Below are positions 7,700-16,524 of a stretch of 64,000 bases of DNA, piece after piece (the first letter of the stretch is position 1; each line of letters opens with the position of its first letter). The notes beneath the pieces are model-generated. The model was given only the letters and a program-made list of their open reading frames with translations, made no database searches and was not told where the DNA came from. Source of the DNA: Streptomyces roseolus (GTDB lineage: Bacteria > Actinomycetota > Actinomycetes > Streptomycetales > Streptomycetaceae). The position numbers were made by a program, and so were the translations under genes. Location of the stretch: contig NZ_BMTV01000014.1 in assembly GCF_014649855.1 (NCBI RefSeq), positions 62,001-126,000 on the forward strand, in the 5' to 3' direction.

Positions 7700-7903
7700 A
7701 TGGCTACGGGAACTGTGAAGTGGTTCAACGCGGAGAAGGGCTTCGGCTTCATCGCCCAGGACGGCGGCGGCCCGGACGTCTTCGCCCACTACTCCGCCAT
7801 CAACGCCTCGGGCTTCCGTGAGCTCCAGGAGGGTCAGACCGTGACGTTCGACGTCACCCAGGGCCAGAAGGGCCCCCAGGCCGAGAACATCACGCCTGCC
7901 TGA
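7700..7903 (+). CDS. Cold-shock protein (CspA family)
   Basis: 67-aa single cold-shock domain, an RNA chaperone that melts secondary structure and binds single-stranded nucleic acid. MATGTVKWFNAEKGFGFIAQ contains RNP1 (KGFGFI), and DVFAHYSAIN contains RNP2 (VFAHY for the usual VFVHF). The length matches the family exactly. RBS GGAAGG precedes the ATG by 8 bases. The 5' leader contains a hairpin (7589-7614) and the gene ends at a terminator-like stem (7942-7980). It is probably monocistronic. Confidence 0.95.
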   Translation: MATGTVKWFNAEKGFGFIAQDGGGPDVFAHYSAINASGFRELQEGQTVTFDVTQGQKGPQAENITPA

Positions 7904-7941
7904 TCCTTCCCGCCCCATCGGCAGCCGAGCCTGCCCCGAGA

Positions 7942-7980
7942 CCCCTGTTCCTTCAGGTTCACCCCGAGGAGGAGCAGGGG
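7942..7980 (+). terminator. Terminator stem after the cold-shock gene
   Basis: CCCCTGTTCCT (7942-7952) pairs with AGGAGCAGGGG (7970-7980) with one wobble across a 17-base loop, 38 bases after the stop codon. There is no poly-T, as is usual in streptomycetes. Confidence 0.6.
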
Positions 7981-8418
7981 CTTCGTGCTTCACCGCCCTC
8001 GCCACGGGCGCCTGCCCGGGCGGCGCACACGCCGGTGAGCCGTTCCCCGGGGAGACCCCGTGGCCAGGTCCGCGACCCGGGCTTCGCCGTCGTGCCGGCC
8101 TTCGGCCCCGGCGCGGATGCCGGCGATCAAGACGCGCCCGCGCGGGACGGCCCGCGGCGGACCGGGTGTCGCGCAGCTTGAGCGGCCTGAAGCGGGACGC
8201 CGGGGGCACGGTGAATCCTCGGCTGTTCACGTGGTGCTCGGCGCGGCGCACGCCCTCGGCGACCACGGGGCCGGGCACGCGCTCCGGCGAATCCGGCCGC
8301 ACCCCCGCGCCCGCGGATGCACGACGGTCCGCGGAGGCAAGGTTTCCGGGCGCGGGCACCCGCCCGGAAGACCTTCGTTCCGGTGGCCGGAGCTTCCCTC
8401 GGGGAAGGCCCCGGCCGG
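7981..8418. other. No clear gene between the cold-shock gene and the peptidase
   Basis: The two genes converge here. A minus-strand stretch reads PDSPERVPGPVVAEGVRRAE and HHVNSRGFTVPPASRFRPLK, which looks protein-like and may be a remnant, but no family was recognised and it is not bounded by a start. Otherwise nothing is seen. Confidence 0.35.
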
Positions 8419-10068
8419 TCAGAAGCCCTGCGGGGACGGCAGCGGGAGCCGTAGGTCCCGGCGACCCTGCCGCGGTGTCGCCCGGCAGGTCACGTCGGCG
8501 GCGGGCAGCCGGCCCGTCGTCAGGTACGCGGTGGCGGTCGCGTCGGCGCAGGAGCCGGAGCCGTACACGCCGTGGCCCTGGCCGCCGAGGACGGTGGCCA
8601 GGCGGGCGCCCTTCAGGGCCCGGCGCAGGCCCTGGCCGCTGGCCAGCGGCGTCTGGGAGTCCCACTCGTTCTGCAGGATCAGCGCGCCGGAGGAATTGTC
8701 CACCCGGGTGGCGGGCTCGGAGCCGGCGGGCCAGAACGCGCACGGCTTGATGTGCGAGGCGATGTCGCCGTAGAGCGGGTAGGCCGCCTTGTCGCGGATC
8801 GCGTCGTGGCGGTACCGCTCCGGGTCGCGGGGCCAGGCGCGGGTGTCGGCGCAGACGACGGACCAGAAGCTCGCGTCCATGTTGTCGTCGGGGACGTCGG
8901 CGCCGGACCGCGTCGCGGCTCCCCCGGCGAACGACGGCGGGGCGGGGCGCTCCGGCCCGGTCCGCCGGGACGGCGCCGGCGGCGGGGTGCCGCCCTCCGG
9001 CCCGGTCCGCCGGGACGGCGCCGGCGGCGGGGTGCCGCCCTCCGCGGCGGTCCTCAGCCGGACCACCAGTTCGGCGGCGGCCTGCGGGTCGAAGAAGGAG
9101 GCGCGGGCGCCGGTCCTGATGTCGTCACCGGTCAGCCGCATGCCGTCGAGTGCGACCGGGATGCGGTCGGCGTCCGCGACCAGCTTCCAGAAGGCCGCGC
9201 GGACCTCGCCGGGGGTGTCGCCGAGCCGGTGCGTGGCGTCCCGCCGCGCGGTCCACCCGGCCCAGCGGGTGAACGCCGGCTCGGCGCCCTCGGCCCAGGA
9301 CTGGATCATGCCGCGCCAGACCCGCGCCGGGTCGACGGCGCTGTCCAGCACGAACCGGTCGGCACGGCGCGGGAACATCTGGGCGTAGACGGCGCCGAGA
9401 TAGGTGCCGTAGGAGTAGCCCAGGTACGAGATCTTCCTCTCGCCGAGCACGGCACGGACGACGTCCGTGTCGCGGGCGGTGTTGCGGGTGGTGAGGTGGG
9501 GCAGGACGGCGCCGTTCCGCGCGCGGCACTTCTCGGCCACGGTCCCCGCCCAGCGCACGTCCCGGTCGAACGAGGCGGCCTTGTAAGGGCGTTGCCAGAC
9601 CAGCTCGTCGCCGGTGAGACCGCAGCCCACCGGCGCGCTGCGGCCGACGCCGCGCGGGTCGAAACCGATGAGGTCGTACCGCTCCTTCACGGCGTCGGGC
9701 AGTTGGGGCGCCATCCACAGCGGCATGTCGAGGCCCGGTCCGCCGGGGCCGCCGGGGTTGAGGAGGAGGACCCCGTACCGGTCCCGGGGGCTGGTGGCCT
9801 TCACCCGCGAGATCGCGAGGTCGAGCTTCCGGCCGGCCGGGGCGCCGTAGTCGAGGGGGACCTTGACGGTCGAGCATTCGAGGCCGGCGGGTGCCTGCGG
9901 GTCGCAGGCCGCCCAGCGCGGCTTCTGCCGGGTGTACGACGCCAACGCGTCGGTGGTGGTGGCGGTGGCAGCGGCCCGCGGCGGGGCGGCGGCGACGGCC
10001 GGGGGCAGGGCGGGCAGGAGCGCCGCGGCGGCGGTGACCGCCACGACGGAGGCTATCCGGGAGCGCAC
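8419..10068 (-). CDS. Secreted alpha/beta hydrolase, S33 tripeptidyl-aminopeptidase type
   Basis: 549-aa exported peptidase, probably releasing N-terminal peptides outside the cell. Residues 1-28 are a signal peptide ending VAAAP. The hydrolase fold shows LLLNPGGPGGPG (oxyanion region), YDLIGFDPRGVGRS, the nucleophile elbow GYSYGT (Ser219), a late NEWDSQTP (Asp) and GQGHGVY (His), i.e. a complete triad, followed by the family's CADATATAYLTTGRLP end. Between the first and second halves there is a Pro/Arg-rich insert made of two identical 15-residue units from a 45-bp DNA duplication (8951-9040). GTG start at 10066-10068, with GAGGAA 10 nt ahead. Homologues include the Streptomyces Tap and SlpD/E proteins. 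Confidence 0.92.
   Translation of the reverse strand: MRSRIASVVAVTAAAALLPALPPAVAAAPPRAAATATTTDALASYTRQKPRWAACDPQAPAGLECSTVKVPLDYGAPAGRKLDLAISRVKATSPRDRYGVLLLNPGGPGGPGLDMPLWMAPQLPDAVKERYDLIGFDPRGVGRSAPVGCGLTGDELVWQRPYKAASFDRDVRWAGTVAEKCRARNGAVLPHLTTRNTARDTDVVRAVLGERKISYLGYSYGTYLGAVYAQMFPRRADRFVLDSAVDPARVWRGMIQSWAEGAEPAFTRWAGWTARRDATHRLGDTPGEVRAAFWKLVADADRIPVALDGMRLTGDDIRTGARASFFDPQAAAELVVRLRTAAEGGTPPPAPSRRTGPEGGTPPPAPSRRTGPERPAPPSFAGGAATRSGADVPDDNMDASFWSVVCADTRAWPRDPERYRHDAIRDKAAYPLYGDIASHIKPCAFWPAGSEPATRVDNSSGALILQNEWDSQTPLASGQGLRRALKGARLATVLGGQGHGVYGSGSCADATATAYLTTGRLPAADVTCRATPRQGRRDLRLPLPSPQGF
8951..9040. repeat. Two perfect 45-bp tandem copies inside the peptidase gene
   Basis: Units 8951-8995 and 8996-9040 are identical, followed by the first 4 bases of a third. 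The period is a multiple of three, so the frame is kept and the protein gains the unit EGGTPPPAPSRRTGP twice. Perfect identity suggests a recent slippage event. Confidence 0.95.
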
Positions 10069-10438
10069 AGGGCGTCAGTTCCTCGTGGTTGCCGAGGGAT
10101 CGGTCCGCAGCACCCTTTCGCGGATCGCGGCGGTACGGAATCCCGCGCGAGGAGCGGATCGTCTACGCCTCCGGAAGGAGACGGGCCCGGCGAAATGGTC
10201 CTTCGGGAGGCGAACGCACCGGACCGCTTTCCCGTCCCGGGACCGACGGCGTTTCCCCCGGGGGGACTTCCTCGCCGCGGACCCGGGCACCGCTTTCTCA
10301 CGGGAGGCGGCCTTCCCGCCAGGGGCCCGGTCGCCGCTCCACCACGGGCGGGGCGGTCGGCGGCGCGTCCCGGCGGGCCGACCGGGCCCGGCCCCCACCG
10401 GATTGTTTGGCCGGGGCGTCGGTGGTCAGGCGGGGGAC
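10069..10438. other. Divergent promoter region, no gene seen
   Basis: This 370-bp gap separates the divergent starts of the peptidase (minus) and the MscS channel (plus). No strong -10/-35 pair or palindrome was picked out, and frames crossing it lack a recognisable protein. Confidence 0.4.
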
Positions 10439-11503
10439 ATGGAGAACTCACTGAGGCTGTTGATCGCCCTGTGCGGCTCCGCGCTGGTCGCGTACGCCGC
10501 CGTGCACGCGGCGGACCTCGCGGCCCGCCGCGCGGACGTGCGCCGTCCCGGCACGCCCCTGTGGGGGTTGCTGCGCCGCTGCCGCACGCCCCTGTTCGTC
10601 GTCCTGTTCACCGCCCTGCTCGGCTGGGCGATGCACACCACCGGATGGACGCCCGCGCAGGACCACGCCGGGCTCGTCGACCGGCTCCGGGTGCTCTGCC
10701 TGATCGCCAGCGGCGCCTGGCTCACGGTCCGCGTCGCCACCGCCCTGGTGGAGTCCTCCTACGCGCGCTACGCCGGGCGCACCCTGGACCGGGCACGGGT
10801 GCGGCGGGTACGCACCCAGATCACGCTGATCACCCGCGTGGTGTCGGTGGCCGTCGGGGTGATCGCCGGCGCGGTGGCGCTCGTGACCTTCCCCTCGTTC
10901 CGGACCCTGGGCACGTCGCTGCTGGCCTCGGCCGGGATCATCGGCATCGTGGCCGGCGTGGCCGCCCAGTCGACCCTCGGCAACCTCTTCGCCGGCTTCC
11001 AGATAGCCTTCGGCGACATGGTCCGGATCGGCGACACGGTCGTCGTCGACGGGGAGTGGGGCCTCGTCGAGGAGATCACCCTGACCTTCCTCACCGTCCG
11101 CACCTGGGACGAGCGGCGGGTGACGCTGCCGGTCTCGTACTTCACCTCGCGCCCCTTCGAGAACTGGTCCCGCGGCGGCGCCGAGATGACCGGCACGGTC
11201 TTCCTCCACTGCGACCACGCCACCCCGGTCCCGGCGCTCCGGGCGCATCTGCGCAGCTTCCTCGACGAGTGCCCGAGCTGGGACGGGCGAGGCTGGGACC
11301 TCGCGGTCACGGAGACCTCGCCCACCGGCATCACCGTCCGCGCGCTGGTCACTGCGAAGGACCCGGACGAGCTGTGGACGCTGCGCTGCGGGGTCCGCGA
11401 GGAGCTGGTCCGCTGGCTCGCCAGGGAGCACCCGGTCGGCTTGCCGAAGATCGTCACGGGGCCGCCCCCGCACGGTGAGGACGGCCCTCCGTCACTGGAC
11501 TGA
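10439..11503 (+). CDS. MscS-family mechanosensitive channel
   Basis: 354-aa inner-membrane channel that would open under membrane tension and release solutes on osmotic downshock. Four hydrophobic helices are visible (residues about 4-24, 45-68, 78-100 and the paired 125-145/155-180). The pore helix and beta domain show SLLASAGIIGIVAGVAAQST, LGNLFAGFQIAFGDMVRIGD and VVVDGEWGLVEEITLTFLTV, a classic MscS core. The C-terminal domain is cytosolic and ends in a short polar tail. ATG at 10439 has a G-rich stretch immediately ahead. The gene stands alone and is convergent with the DUF6479 gene six bases downstream. Confidence 0.92.
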   Translation: MENSLRLLIALCGSALVAYAAVHAADLAARRADVRRPGTPLWGLLRRCRTPLFVVLFTALLGWAMHTTGWTPAQDHAGLVDRLRVLCLIASGAWLTVRVATALVESSYARYAGRTLDRARVRRVRTQITLITRVVSVAVGVIAGAVALVTFPSFRTLGTSLLASAGIIGIVAGVAAQSTLGNLFAGFQIAFGDMVRIGDTVVVDGEWGLVEEITLTFLTVRTWDERRVTLPVSYFTSRPFENWSRGGAEMTGTVFLHCDHATPVPALRAHLRSFLDECPSWDGRGWDLAVTETSPTGITVRALVTAKDPDELWTLRCGVREELVRWLAREHPVGLPKIVTGPPPHGEDGPPSLD

Positions 11504-11508
11504 GGCGC

Positions 11509-11760
11509 TCAGCCGCGCCGGCCGCCGTCCTCCCGCCGCTCGTCGGGCGTGGACCAGGAGTCGTCGCGGGGTGCTCCCGGCTGCGAGGCCGTGGGGTCGC
11601 CGACGGCGCGGCGCCGGCGCGCCACGCGACGGGAGCCCCACCAGAAGGCGCCGAGCAGGAGGGCGACGACGATCAGGCCGATGACGAGGCCGAAGGTCAG
11701 GGCGTTCGAGCCCGCCGAGGCGAGCGGGGATGCGGCTGTGTACAGGGTTGCGCTGCTCAT
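11509..11760 (-). CDS. DUF6479-type small membrane protein
   Basis: 83-aa protein with a single transmembrane helix at residues 19-42 (NALTFGLVIGLIVVALLLGA) followed by WWGSRRVARRRR and a polar tail rich in Asp/Arg/Pro. Length and layout match the Streptomyces DUF6479 family, whose function is unknown. GGAAGG sits 5 nt ahead of the ATG at 11758-11760. The positive cluster after the helix predicts an N-out, C-in orientation. Confidence 0.75.
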   Translation of the reverse strand: MSSATLYTAASPLASAGSNALTFGLVIGLIVVALLLGAFWWGSRRVARRRRAVGDPTASQPGAPRDDSWSTPDERREDGGRRG

Positions 11761-11998
11761 GGGCGCCTTCCGGTCGGGACGGGCGCGCGCGACGGACCTC
11801 TCGGACGGGCCCGCGCGACGGGACACAGGGCGCGTCTCTCCCGTACCGGCGCCCACAAACGTACCGAGGTCCATAAAGGAACTAATGCCCACGAACGTAC
11901 CAACCTCCGCAAACGTAACGGGACCCGCGGACGCACCGGGGACCGCGAACGCGCCGGAGGCCCGTACACACCGGCGGGGCGTGCGGCAAGCTGGGGGC

Positions 11999-12511
11999 AT
12001 GAGCGACTTGCACGGTGCCGCCGTCGTCCTGCGCCCCTCGGCCCCGGAGGACGTCCCCGCCCTGGCCGCCATCCGGGCCACGCCCGAGGTACGGGCCCGC
12101 TGGCGGGGTGAGGACGACCTGGCCGCGGAGGTCGCCTCCGACCTGGAGGACCCCGACACGCGCTGTCTGACGATCCGGTTCCACGACCGGATCGTGGGCA
12201 TGATCCAGTGGTACGCCGAGGACGAGCCGGACTACCGGCACGCCGGGATCGACCTGTTCCTCGACCCGTCGGTGCACGGCCGGGGCCTGGGCACGGACGC
12301 CGTCCGCGTCCTCGCCGGGCACCTCGTCGACGACCACGGCTTCCACCGGCTGGTCATCGACCCCGCCGCCGACAACGCGGCGGCGATCCGCTGCTACGAG
12401 AAGGCCGGGTTCCGCCCCGTCGGGGTGATGCGCCAGTACGAACGGGGCGCGGACGGCAGCTGGCACGACGGCCTGCTGATGGACCTGCTGGCGGCGGAGC
12501 TGGTGCGCTGA
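11999..12511 (+). CDS. GNAT acetyltransferase, AAC(6')-like
   Basis: 170-aa acetyl-CoA-dependent N-acetyltransferase. The GNAT core shows GIDLFLDPSVHGRGLGTDAV (motif A, acetyl-CoA-binding RGLGT) and AAIRCYEKAGFRPVGVMRQY (motif B, typical of the aminoglycoside 6'-N-acetyltransferase branch), ending in DGLLMDLLAAEL. Resemblance to AAC(6')-type enzymes suggests an amino-sugar or aminoglycoside substrate, but many such homologues have other substrates. ATG 11999 is preceded by GGGGG at 1 nt and CATACACACCGG further up; the start is not strongly supported by an RBS. Stand-alone gene. Confidence 0.85.
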   Translation: MSDLHGAAVVLRPSAPEDVPALAAIRATPEVRARWRGEDDLAAEVASDLEDPDTRCLTIRFHDRIVGMIQWYAEDEPDYRHAGIDLFLDPSVHGRGLGTDAVRVLAGHLVDDHGFHRLVIDPAADNAAAIRCYEKAGFRPVGVMRQYERGADGSWHDGLLMDLLAAELVR

Positions 12512-12685
12512 GCCGCCCCCCGGGAGGGGCCCCCGCGGAACGCAGCCGCCCCCGCCCCCCTGCGCGGCCCGCCTCCACCGTCACGACCGCCGTCCCTGTG
12601 CCCCTTGCCCTTTCCGGCGCCGCCGCCGTCCGAGCCGCCGCGCCGGCCGCGTGAGGGACGCCGCTTCCCGCGCTCCCGGGGCGGA

Positions 12686-13327
12686 TCAGCCGCGGCCGAG
12701 GATCCCGCGGTCGTAGCCGGCGGCGACGGCCGCCGCCCGGTCCTTGACGGCGAGCTTGGCGTAGATGTGCGTGAGGTGGGTCTTCACCGTCGCCTCGCTG
12801 ATGAAGAGTTCGGCGGCGATCGCGCGGTTGGAGGTGCCCCGTGCGACCAGGACCAGGATCTCCCGCTCGCGGGCCGAGAGGGTGTCGACGACGGGTTCGA
12901 CGGGTCGCCGCACGGCGCTGACGAGCCGGGTGGCGACGGCCGGGGAGAGGACGGTACGGCCCTCGGCGGCGGCCCGTACCGCGGCGAACAGCTCCTCGCG
13001 GGGCGCGTCCTTGAGGAGGTAGCCGGTCGCGCCGGCCTCGATGGCCGGGAGGGTGTCGGCGTCGGTGTCGTACGTGGTGAGCACCAGGACCCGGGCGCGG
13101 GCACCGTGCCGGGCGAGGGCGGCGATGGCGTCGACGCCGCCGCCGGCGGGCATCCGCAGGTCCATGAGGACGACGTCCGGGTCGAGGCGGAGGGCGACTT
13201 CGACGGCCTCGACGCCTCCGGACGCCTCGCCGAGGACGCGGAAACCGGGGTCGGCGTCGAACATGCCGCGCAGGCCGTCCCGGACGACGGGGTGGTCGTC
13301 GACGAGGAGCACGGTGATCTCAGTCAT
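12686..13327 (-). CDS. NarL/LuxR-family response regulator
   Basis: 213-aa response regulator. The receiver domain (residues 1-120) has the acidic pocket LLVDDHP, the phosphoacceptor Asp56 in VVLMDLRMP, the conserved Thr in VLVLTTYD and the Lys in YLLKDAP. The LuxR-type helix-turn-helix (residues 147-205) reads LSAREREILVLVARGTSNRA and IAAELFISEATVKTHLTHIY. Its ATG overlaps the end of the sensor kinase gene by 8 bases, so the two are translationally coupled. It is last in a minus-strand set (ABC ATPase, permease, kinase, regulator), so it probably controls that exporter. Confidence 0.95.
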   Translation of the reverse strand: MTEITVLLVDDHPVVRDGLRGMFDADPGFRVLGEASGGVEAVEVALRLDPDVVLMDLRMPAGGGVDAIAALARHGARARVLVLTTYDTDADTLPAIEAGATGYLLKDAPREELFAAVRAAAEGRTVLSPAVATRLVSAVRRPVEPVVDTLSAREREILVLVARGTSNRAIAAELFISEATVKTHLTHIYAKLAVKDRAAAVAAGYDRGILGRG

Positions 13328-14612
13328 GGCGGGCCAACGGTACGCGAACGGAGACCGCCGTGCCCTCGCCCACCGCGGACTCGACCTCGACCACCCCGGC
13401 GAGGCGGGCGGCGCGGGCCCGCATCCCGTCGAGCCCGAAGCCGCCGCGGGAGCCGGGGGCGCGGGGCGCGACCGGGTCGAAGCCCCGGCCGTCGTCGCGG
13501 ATGTCGAGGACGACCTCGTCGCCCATGTACGAGAGGGTGACTCCGGCCCGTCCCGCCCCGGAGTGGCGTTCGGCGTTGGCCAACGCCTCCTGGGCGATGC
13601 GGAGCAGGGTGGCGGCGACCTCGTCGTGGAGCGGGCGGGCGGTGCCGGTCGCGGTGAACCGGGCGTCGATGCCCGTGCGTTCGGCCCACGTCGCGACGGT
13701 CTTCCCCAGCGCGCCGGGCAGGGTGTCGTGCTCCAGGGCGACCGGAGAGAGGTTCCGCACGGAGCGGCGGGCCTCGCCGAGGCTCTGCCGGGCGAGGACG
13801 GCGGCCCGCTGGTGGTGGACGCGGGCCTGCCCCGCGTCGGCGGTGTCGGCGGCCTGGAGCTGGGCGATGATGCCGATGAGTCCCTGCGCGAGGGTGTCGT
13901 GGATCTCGGCGGCGAGCCTGCGTCGTTCGTCGGCGACGCCGGCCTCCCGGGCCTGGAGGACGAGTTGGGCCTGGAGGACGGCGTTCTCGGCGAGCGCCTG
14001 CTCCAGACGGGCGTTGGCCCGGGCGAGCTGGGCGATGGTCGCGGCGCGTTCGGCTGCCTTCTCGGTCTCCTTGGCGCCGAGGTGCGCGAGGCCGGTGGCG
14101 AGGCCGGCGTTGAGGAGGAACAGCCCGACGAACGCGACCCATTGGAGGGCGGAGGACGGGGGGAGGCCGCCGGCCTGGGAGCCGGCCATGGTGAGGGCGA
14201 CGACGAGCAGTCCGGACCGGACGTGGAGCGGGCGGGCCGGCAGCAGGTGGACGGCGTCGAAGTAGCCGACGCACGCGAAGACGGCGAAGAACGGGTTGAG
14301 CCAGGTGAGCGCGAAGGCGAGCGCCGTGCGCAGCGCGAAGTAGCCGACGGAGGCGGGCCCGGGGACGCCCGGAGCGAGCCCGGGCGCGTCGGGGCCGTCC
14401 TCGTTCACGGGAGGCGGTACGGGCGTCCGCCGCGTCTGCCGGCACACCTGGAGGACGAGGACGGCGACGACCAGGCACCCGGCGGCGGCCGTCTCGGCGC
14501 CGGTCATCAGCTCGCCCGCGGTGGCCCCGGAGAGCGCCGTGGCGACGCCGAGGAGCACGTAGGGCCCCCAGCGGTAGAACTGCAGCCACCGTTCCTCGAC
14601 CGTCGCCGCCAT
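13320..14612 (-). CDS. Sensor histidine kinase (HisKA_3 type)
   Basis: 430-aa membrane sensor kinase of the NarX/DesK-like class. Residues 15-175 hold about five hydrophobic helices without a large extracellular domain, suggesting sensing within the membrane. A coiled coil (KETEKAAERAATIAQLARAN) leads to the dimerisation/phosphoacceptor motif ERRRLAAEIHDTLAQGLIGI with His238. The ATPase domain has RIAQEALANAERHSGA (N box) and DIRDDGRGFD plus GGFGLDGMRARA (G boxes). The partner is the overlapping response regulator. Upstream lies an ABC transporter on the same strand, a usual arrangement for antibiotic-responsive exporters. Confidence 0.93.
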   Translation of the reverse strand: MAATVEERWLQFYRWGPYVLLGVATALSGATAGELMTGAETAAAGCLVVAVLVLQVCRQTRRTPVPPPVNEDGPDAPGLAPGVPGPASVGYFALRTALAFALTWLNPFFAVFACVGYFDAVHLLPARPLHVRSGLLVVALTMAGSQAGGLPPSSALQWVAFVGLFLLNAGLATGLAHLGAKETEKAAERAATIAQLARANARLEQALAENAVLQAQLVLQAREAGVADERRRLAAEIHDTLAQGLIGIIAQLQAADTADAGQARVHHQRAAVLARQSLGEARRSVRNLSPVALEHDTLPGALGKTVATWAERTGIDARFTATGTARPLHDEVAATLLRIAQEALANAERHSGAGRAGVTLSYMGDEVVLDIRDDGRGFDPVAPRAPGSRGGFGLDGMRARAARLAGVVEVESAVGEGTAVSVRVPLARHD

Positions 14613-14650
14613 GCGCCGTACCCCCTCCGCTGCCCCGTCCCGCCCGTCCG

Positions 14651-15412
14651 TCACTCCCAGCGGAAGCGGCGGATCGCCGCCGCCGTCAGCACGACCGCCC
14701 AGAAGGCCATCACGCCGACCGCGAGCAGGCTCGGCCAACCGCCGCGCGCCGCCTCGTCGAGGGCCCGCGAGGCGGCGCCGTACGGCGCGAACTCCACGAT
14801 CCGGCGCAGCGTATCCGGCATGGCCTGGACGGGCACCCAGACGCCCGCCGTGAACATGGTCGGGAAGAAGACGGCCGTGCCGACCGCGGTGGCGATCTTC
14901 TGGGTGCGGCAGAGCGCGCAGACCGCCGCGCCGAGGGCCAGGGCGCCCGCGACGGCGAGGAGCAGCGCGGCGAGGTATCCGGTGGGGTTCCGTGGGAGGG
15001 CGACGCCGAAGGCGGCCCTGCCGACCGCGATCACCAGCAGCGCGGAGACCAGCGCGGCGGCGGCGTGCAGCACGAGCTGGGCGGTGAGCAGCGCGGCCGG
15101 CCGGACCGGGGTGGCGGACATGCGGCGCAGGATGCCGCGCTCCCGGTAGCCGGCGAGGACCGGTGGCATGGCCTGGAGACCGGCCATGATCAGGGCGAAG
15201 AGGAGGGAGACGGGCACGTAGAGGTCGATCACGCGGCGGCCGTCGAGGTCCGGGGAGGCTTCCCGGAAGGACGGGATGAGCCCGAGGACCACCAGGAGGA
15301 CGGTGGGGGAGACCATCACCCAGAACAGGGAGGCGGGTTCGCGGGCGAAGAGGCGGGCCTCGGTCCTGAGGACCGCGCGGGTGGCGGAGACCGGTGCGGT
15401 GGTACTGGCCAT
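14651..15412 (-). CDS. ABC-2 type transporter permease
   Basis: 253-aa integral membrane protein with six hydrophobic helices (residues about 30-50, 65-85, 110-135, 145-170, 178-198 and 225-245). It belongs to the ABC-2 export family: FWVMVSPTVLLVVLGLIPSF at the N-terminus, GYRERGILRRMSATPVRPAA (coupling region, ERGIlrRL) and MFTAGVWVPVQAMPDTLRRI (the typical motif before the last helix). AGGAGC lies 6 nt ahead of the ATG. It follows the ATPase gene after 209 bases, so the pair may be co-transcribed. Substrate unknown; drug or lipid export is usual. Confidence 0.92.
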   Translation of the reverse strand: MASTTAPVSATRAVLRTEARLFAREPASLFWVMVSPTVLLVVLGLIPSFREASPDLDGRRVIDLYVPVSLLFALIMAGLQAMPPVLAGYRERGILRRMSATPVRPAALLTAQLVLHAAAALVSALLVIAVGRAAFGVALPRNPTGYLAALLLAVAGALALGAAVCALCRTQKIATAVGTAVFFPTMFTAGVWVPVQAMPDTLRRIVEFAPYGAASRALDEAARGGWPSLLAVGVMAFWAVVLTAAAIRRFRWE

Positions 15413-15621
15413 GGAGCTGCTCCTGTGGGGCGGTCGGGCGGTCGGGAACGGGGCGGGCGGACATGGCGGCGGGGCGAGGACGGCGCTCGGTGGAGGGGCG
15501 GCGGTCGAGGGCGACAGGGGCGGCTGTGGAGGACTGCCATCGGCCTTCAACGGGACGGTGGTCGGGGTCGGGGTCGGTGGTCGGTGACGGCGGGACGGCT
15601 GACGGCGGTCGGTGGGGGCGT

Positions 15622-16524
15622 TCAGGAGGTGAGGTCGAGGTAGGCGTCGTCGAGGGTGGTGTCGGTGATGCGCAGTCCGCGGGCGGTGACCGCGCGGCGG
15701 GCGAGCAGCGACACGAAGGCGTCGACGGTGGCGTCCGTACCGGTCACCACGGTGCGGCCGTCGCGGATGGTCACGCCGGCGGCGCCGGGCAGGGCGGCGA
15801 GTTCGGCCGTCTCCAGAGGGCTGTCGGCGGCGAAGGAGATCATCCGGGCGGTGGCGGAGCGGCCGACGAGGCCTGCGGGGGTGTCGAGGGCCGTGACCCG
15901 GCCGCGGTCGATCACCGCGATCCGGTCGCAGAGCCGCTGGGCCTCCTCCATGACGTGGGTGACGAGGAGGACGGTGACGCCGTCCGCGCGGAGGGACTCG
16001 ACGAGCGCCCAGGTGTCGCGGCGGGCACGGGGGTCGAGCCCGGTGGTGAGTTCGTCGAGGACGACGGCACGGGGGCCGCCGACGAGCGCGAGGGCGATGA
16101 ACAGCCGCTGCTTCTGGCCGCCGGACAACTTCGCGAACCGCACGTCCAGATGGGCGTCGAGCCCGAGCCGCTCGGCGAGCGCGCGCCAGTCGGCGGGCCG
16201 CTCGTAGAAGGAGGCGTACAGCTCCAGCGCCTCCCGGACGACGAGTTTGGCCTGGAGCTCGCTCTGCTGGAGCTGGACGCCGAGCAGCCGGGTGATCCGG
16301 TCGTGGTCGGCGACGGGGTCGAGGCCCGCCACCCGTACCGCGCCGGAGTCGGCGGTCCGGAGTCCGGCCACGCATTCGACGGTGGTGGTCTTGCCGGCGC
16401 CATTGGGTCCGAGGATCCCGAAGATCTCTCCCTCGTCCACGGAGAAGGAGACGCCGTCGACGGCCTTCCGCTTCCCGTACGCCTTGTGCAGGTCCCGCAC
16501 TTCGATCATCGGCATGTCCCCCAC
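15622..16524 (-). CDS. ABC transporter ATP-binding protein (drug-export type)
   Basis: 300-aa ATPase that powers the permease encoded after it. Walker A GPNGAGKTTT (residues 40-49), Q-loop region VQLQQSELQAKL, signature LSGGQKQR (133-140), Walker B VVLDEL (154-159) followed by TTGLDPRARRD, and the H-loop THVMEEAQRLCD. The C-terminal 75 residues are the DUF4162-like tail common in exporters of the DrrA class. First gene of the likely unit ATPase, permease, kinase, regulator. No resistance specificity can be read from sequence. Confidence 0.95.
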   Translation of the reverse strand: MGDMPMIEVRDLHKAYGKRKAVDGVSFSVDEGEIFGILGPNGAGKTTTVECVAGLRTADSGAVRVAGLDPVADHDRITRLLGVQLQQSELQAKLVVREALELYASFYERPADWRALAERLGLDAHLDVRFAKLSGGQKQRLFIALALVGGPRAVVLDELTTGLDPRARRDTWALVESLRADGVTVLLVTHVMEEAQRLCDRIAVIDRGRVTALDTPAGLVGRSATARMISFAADSPLETAELAALPGAAGVTIRDGRTVVTGTDATVDAFVSLLARRAVTARGLRITDTTLDDAYLDLTS

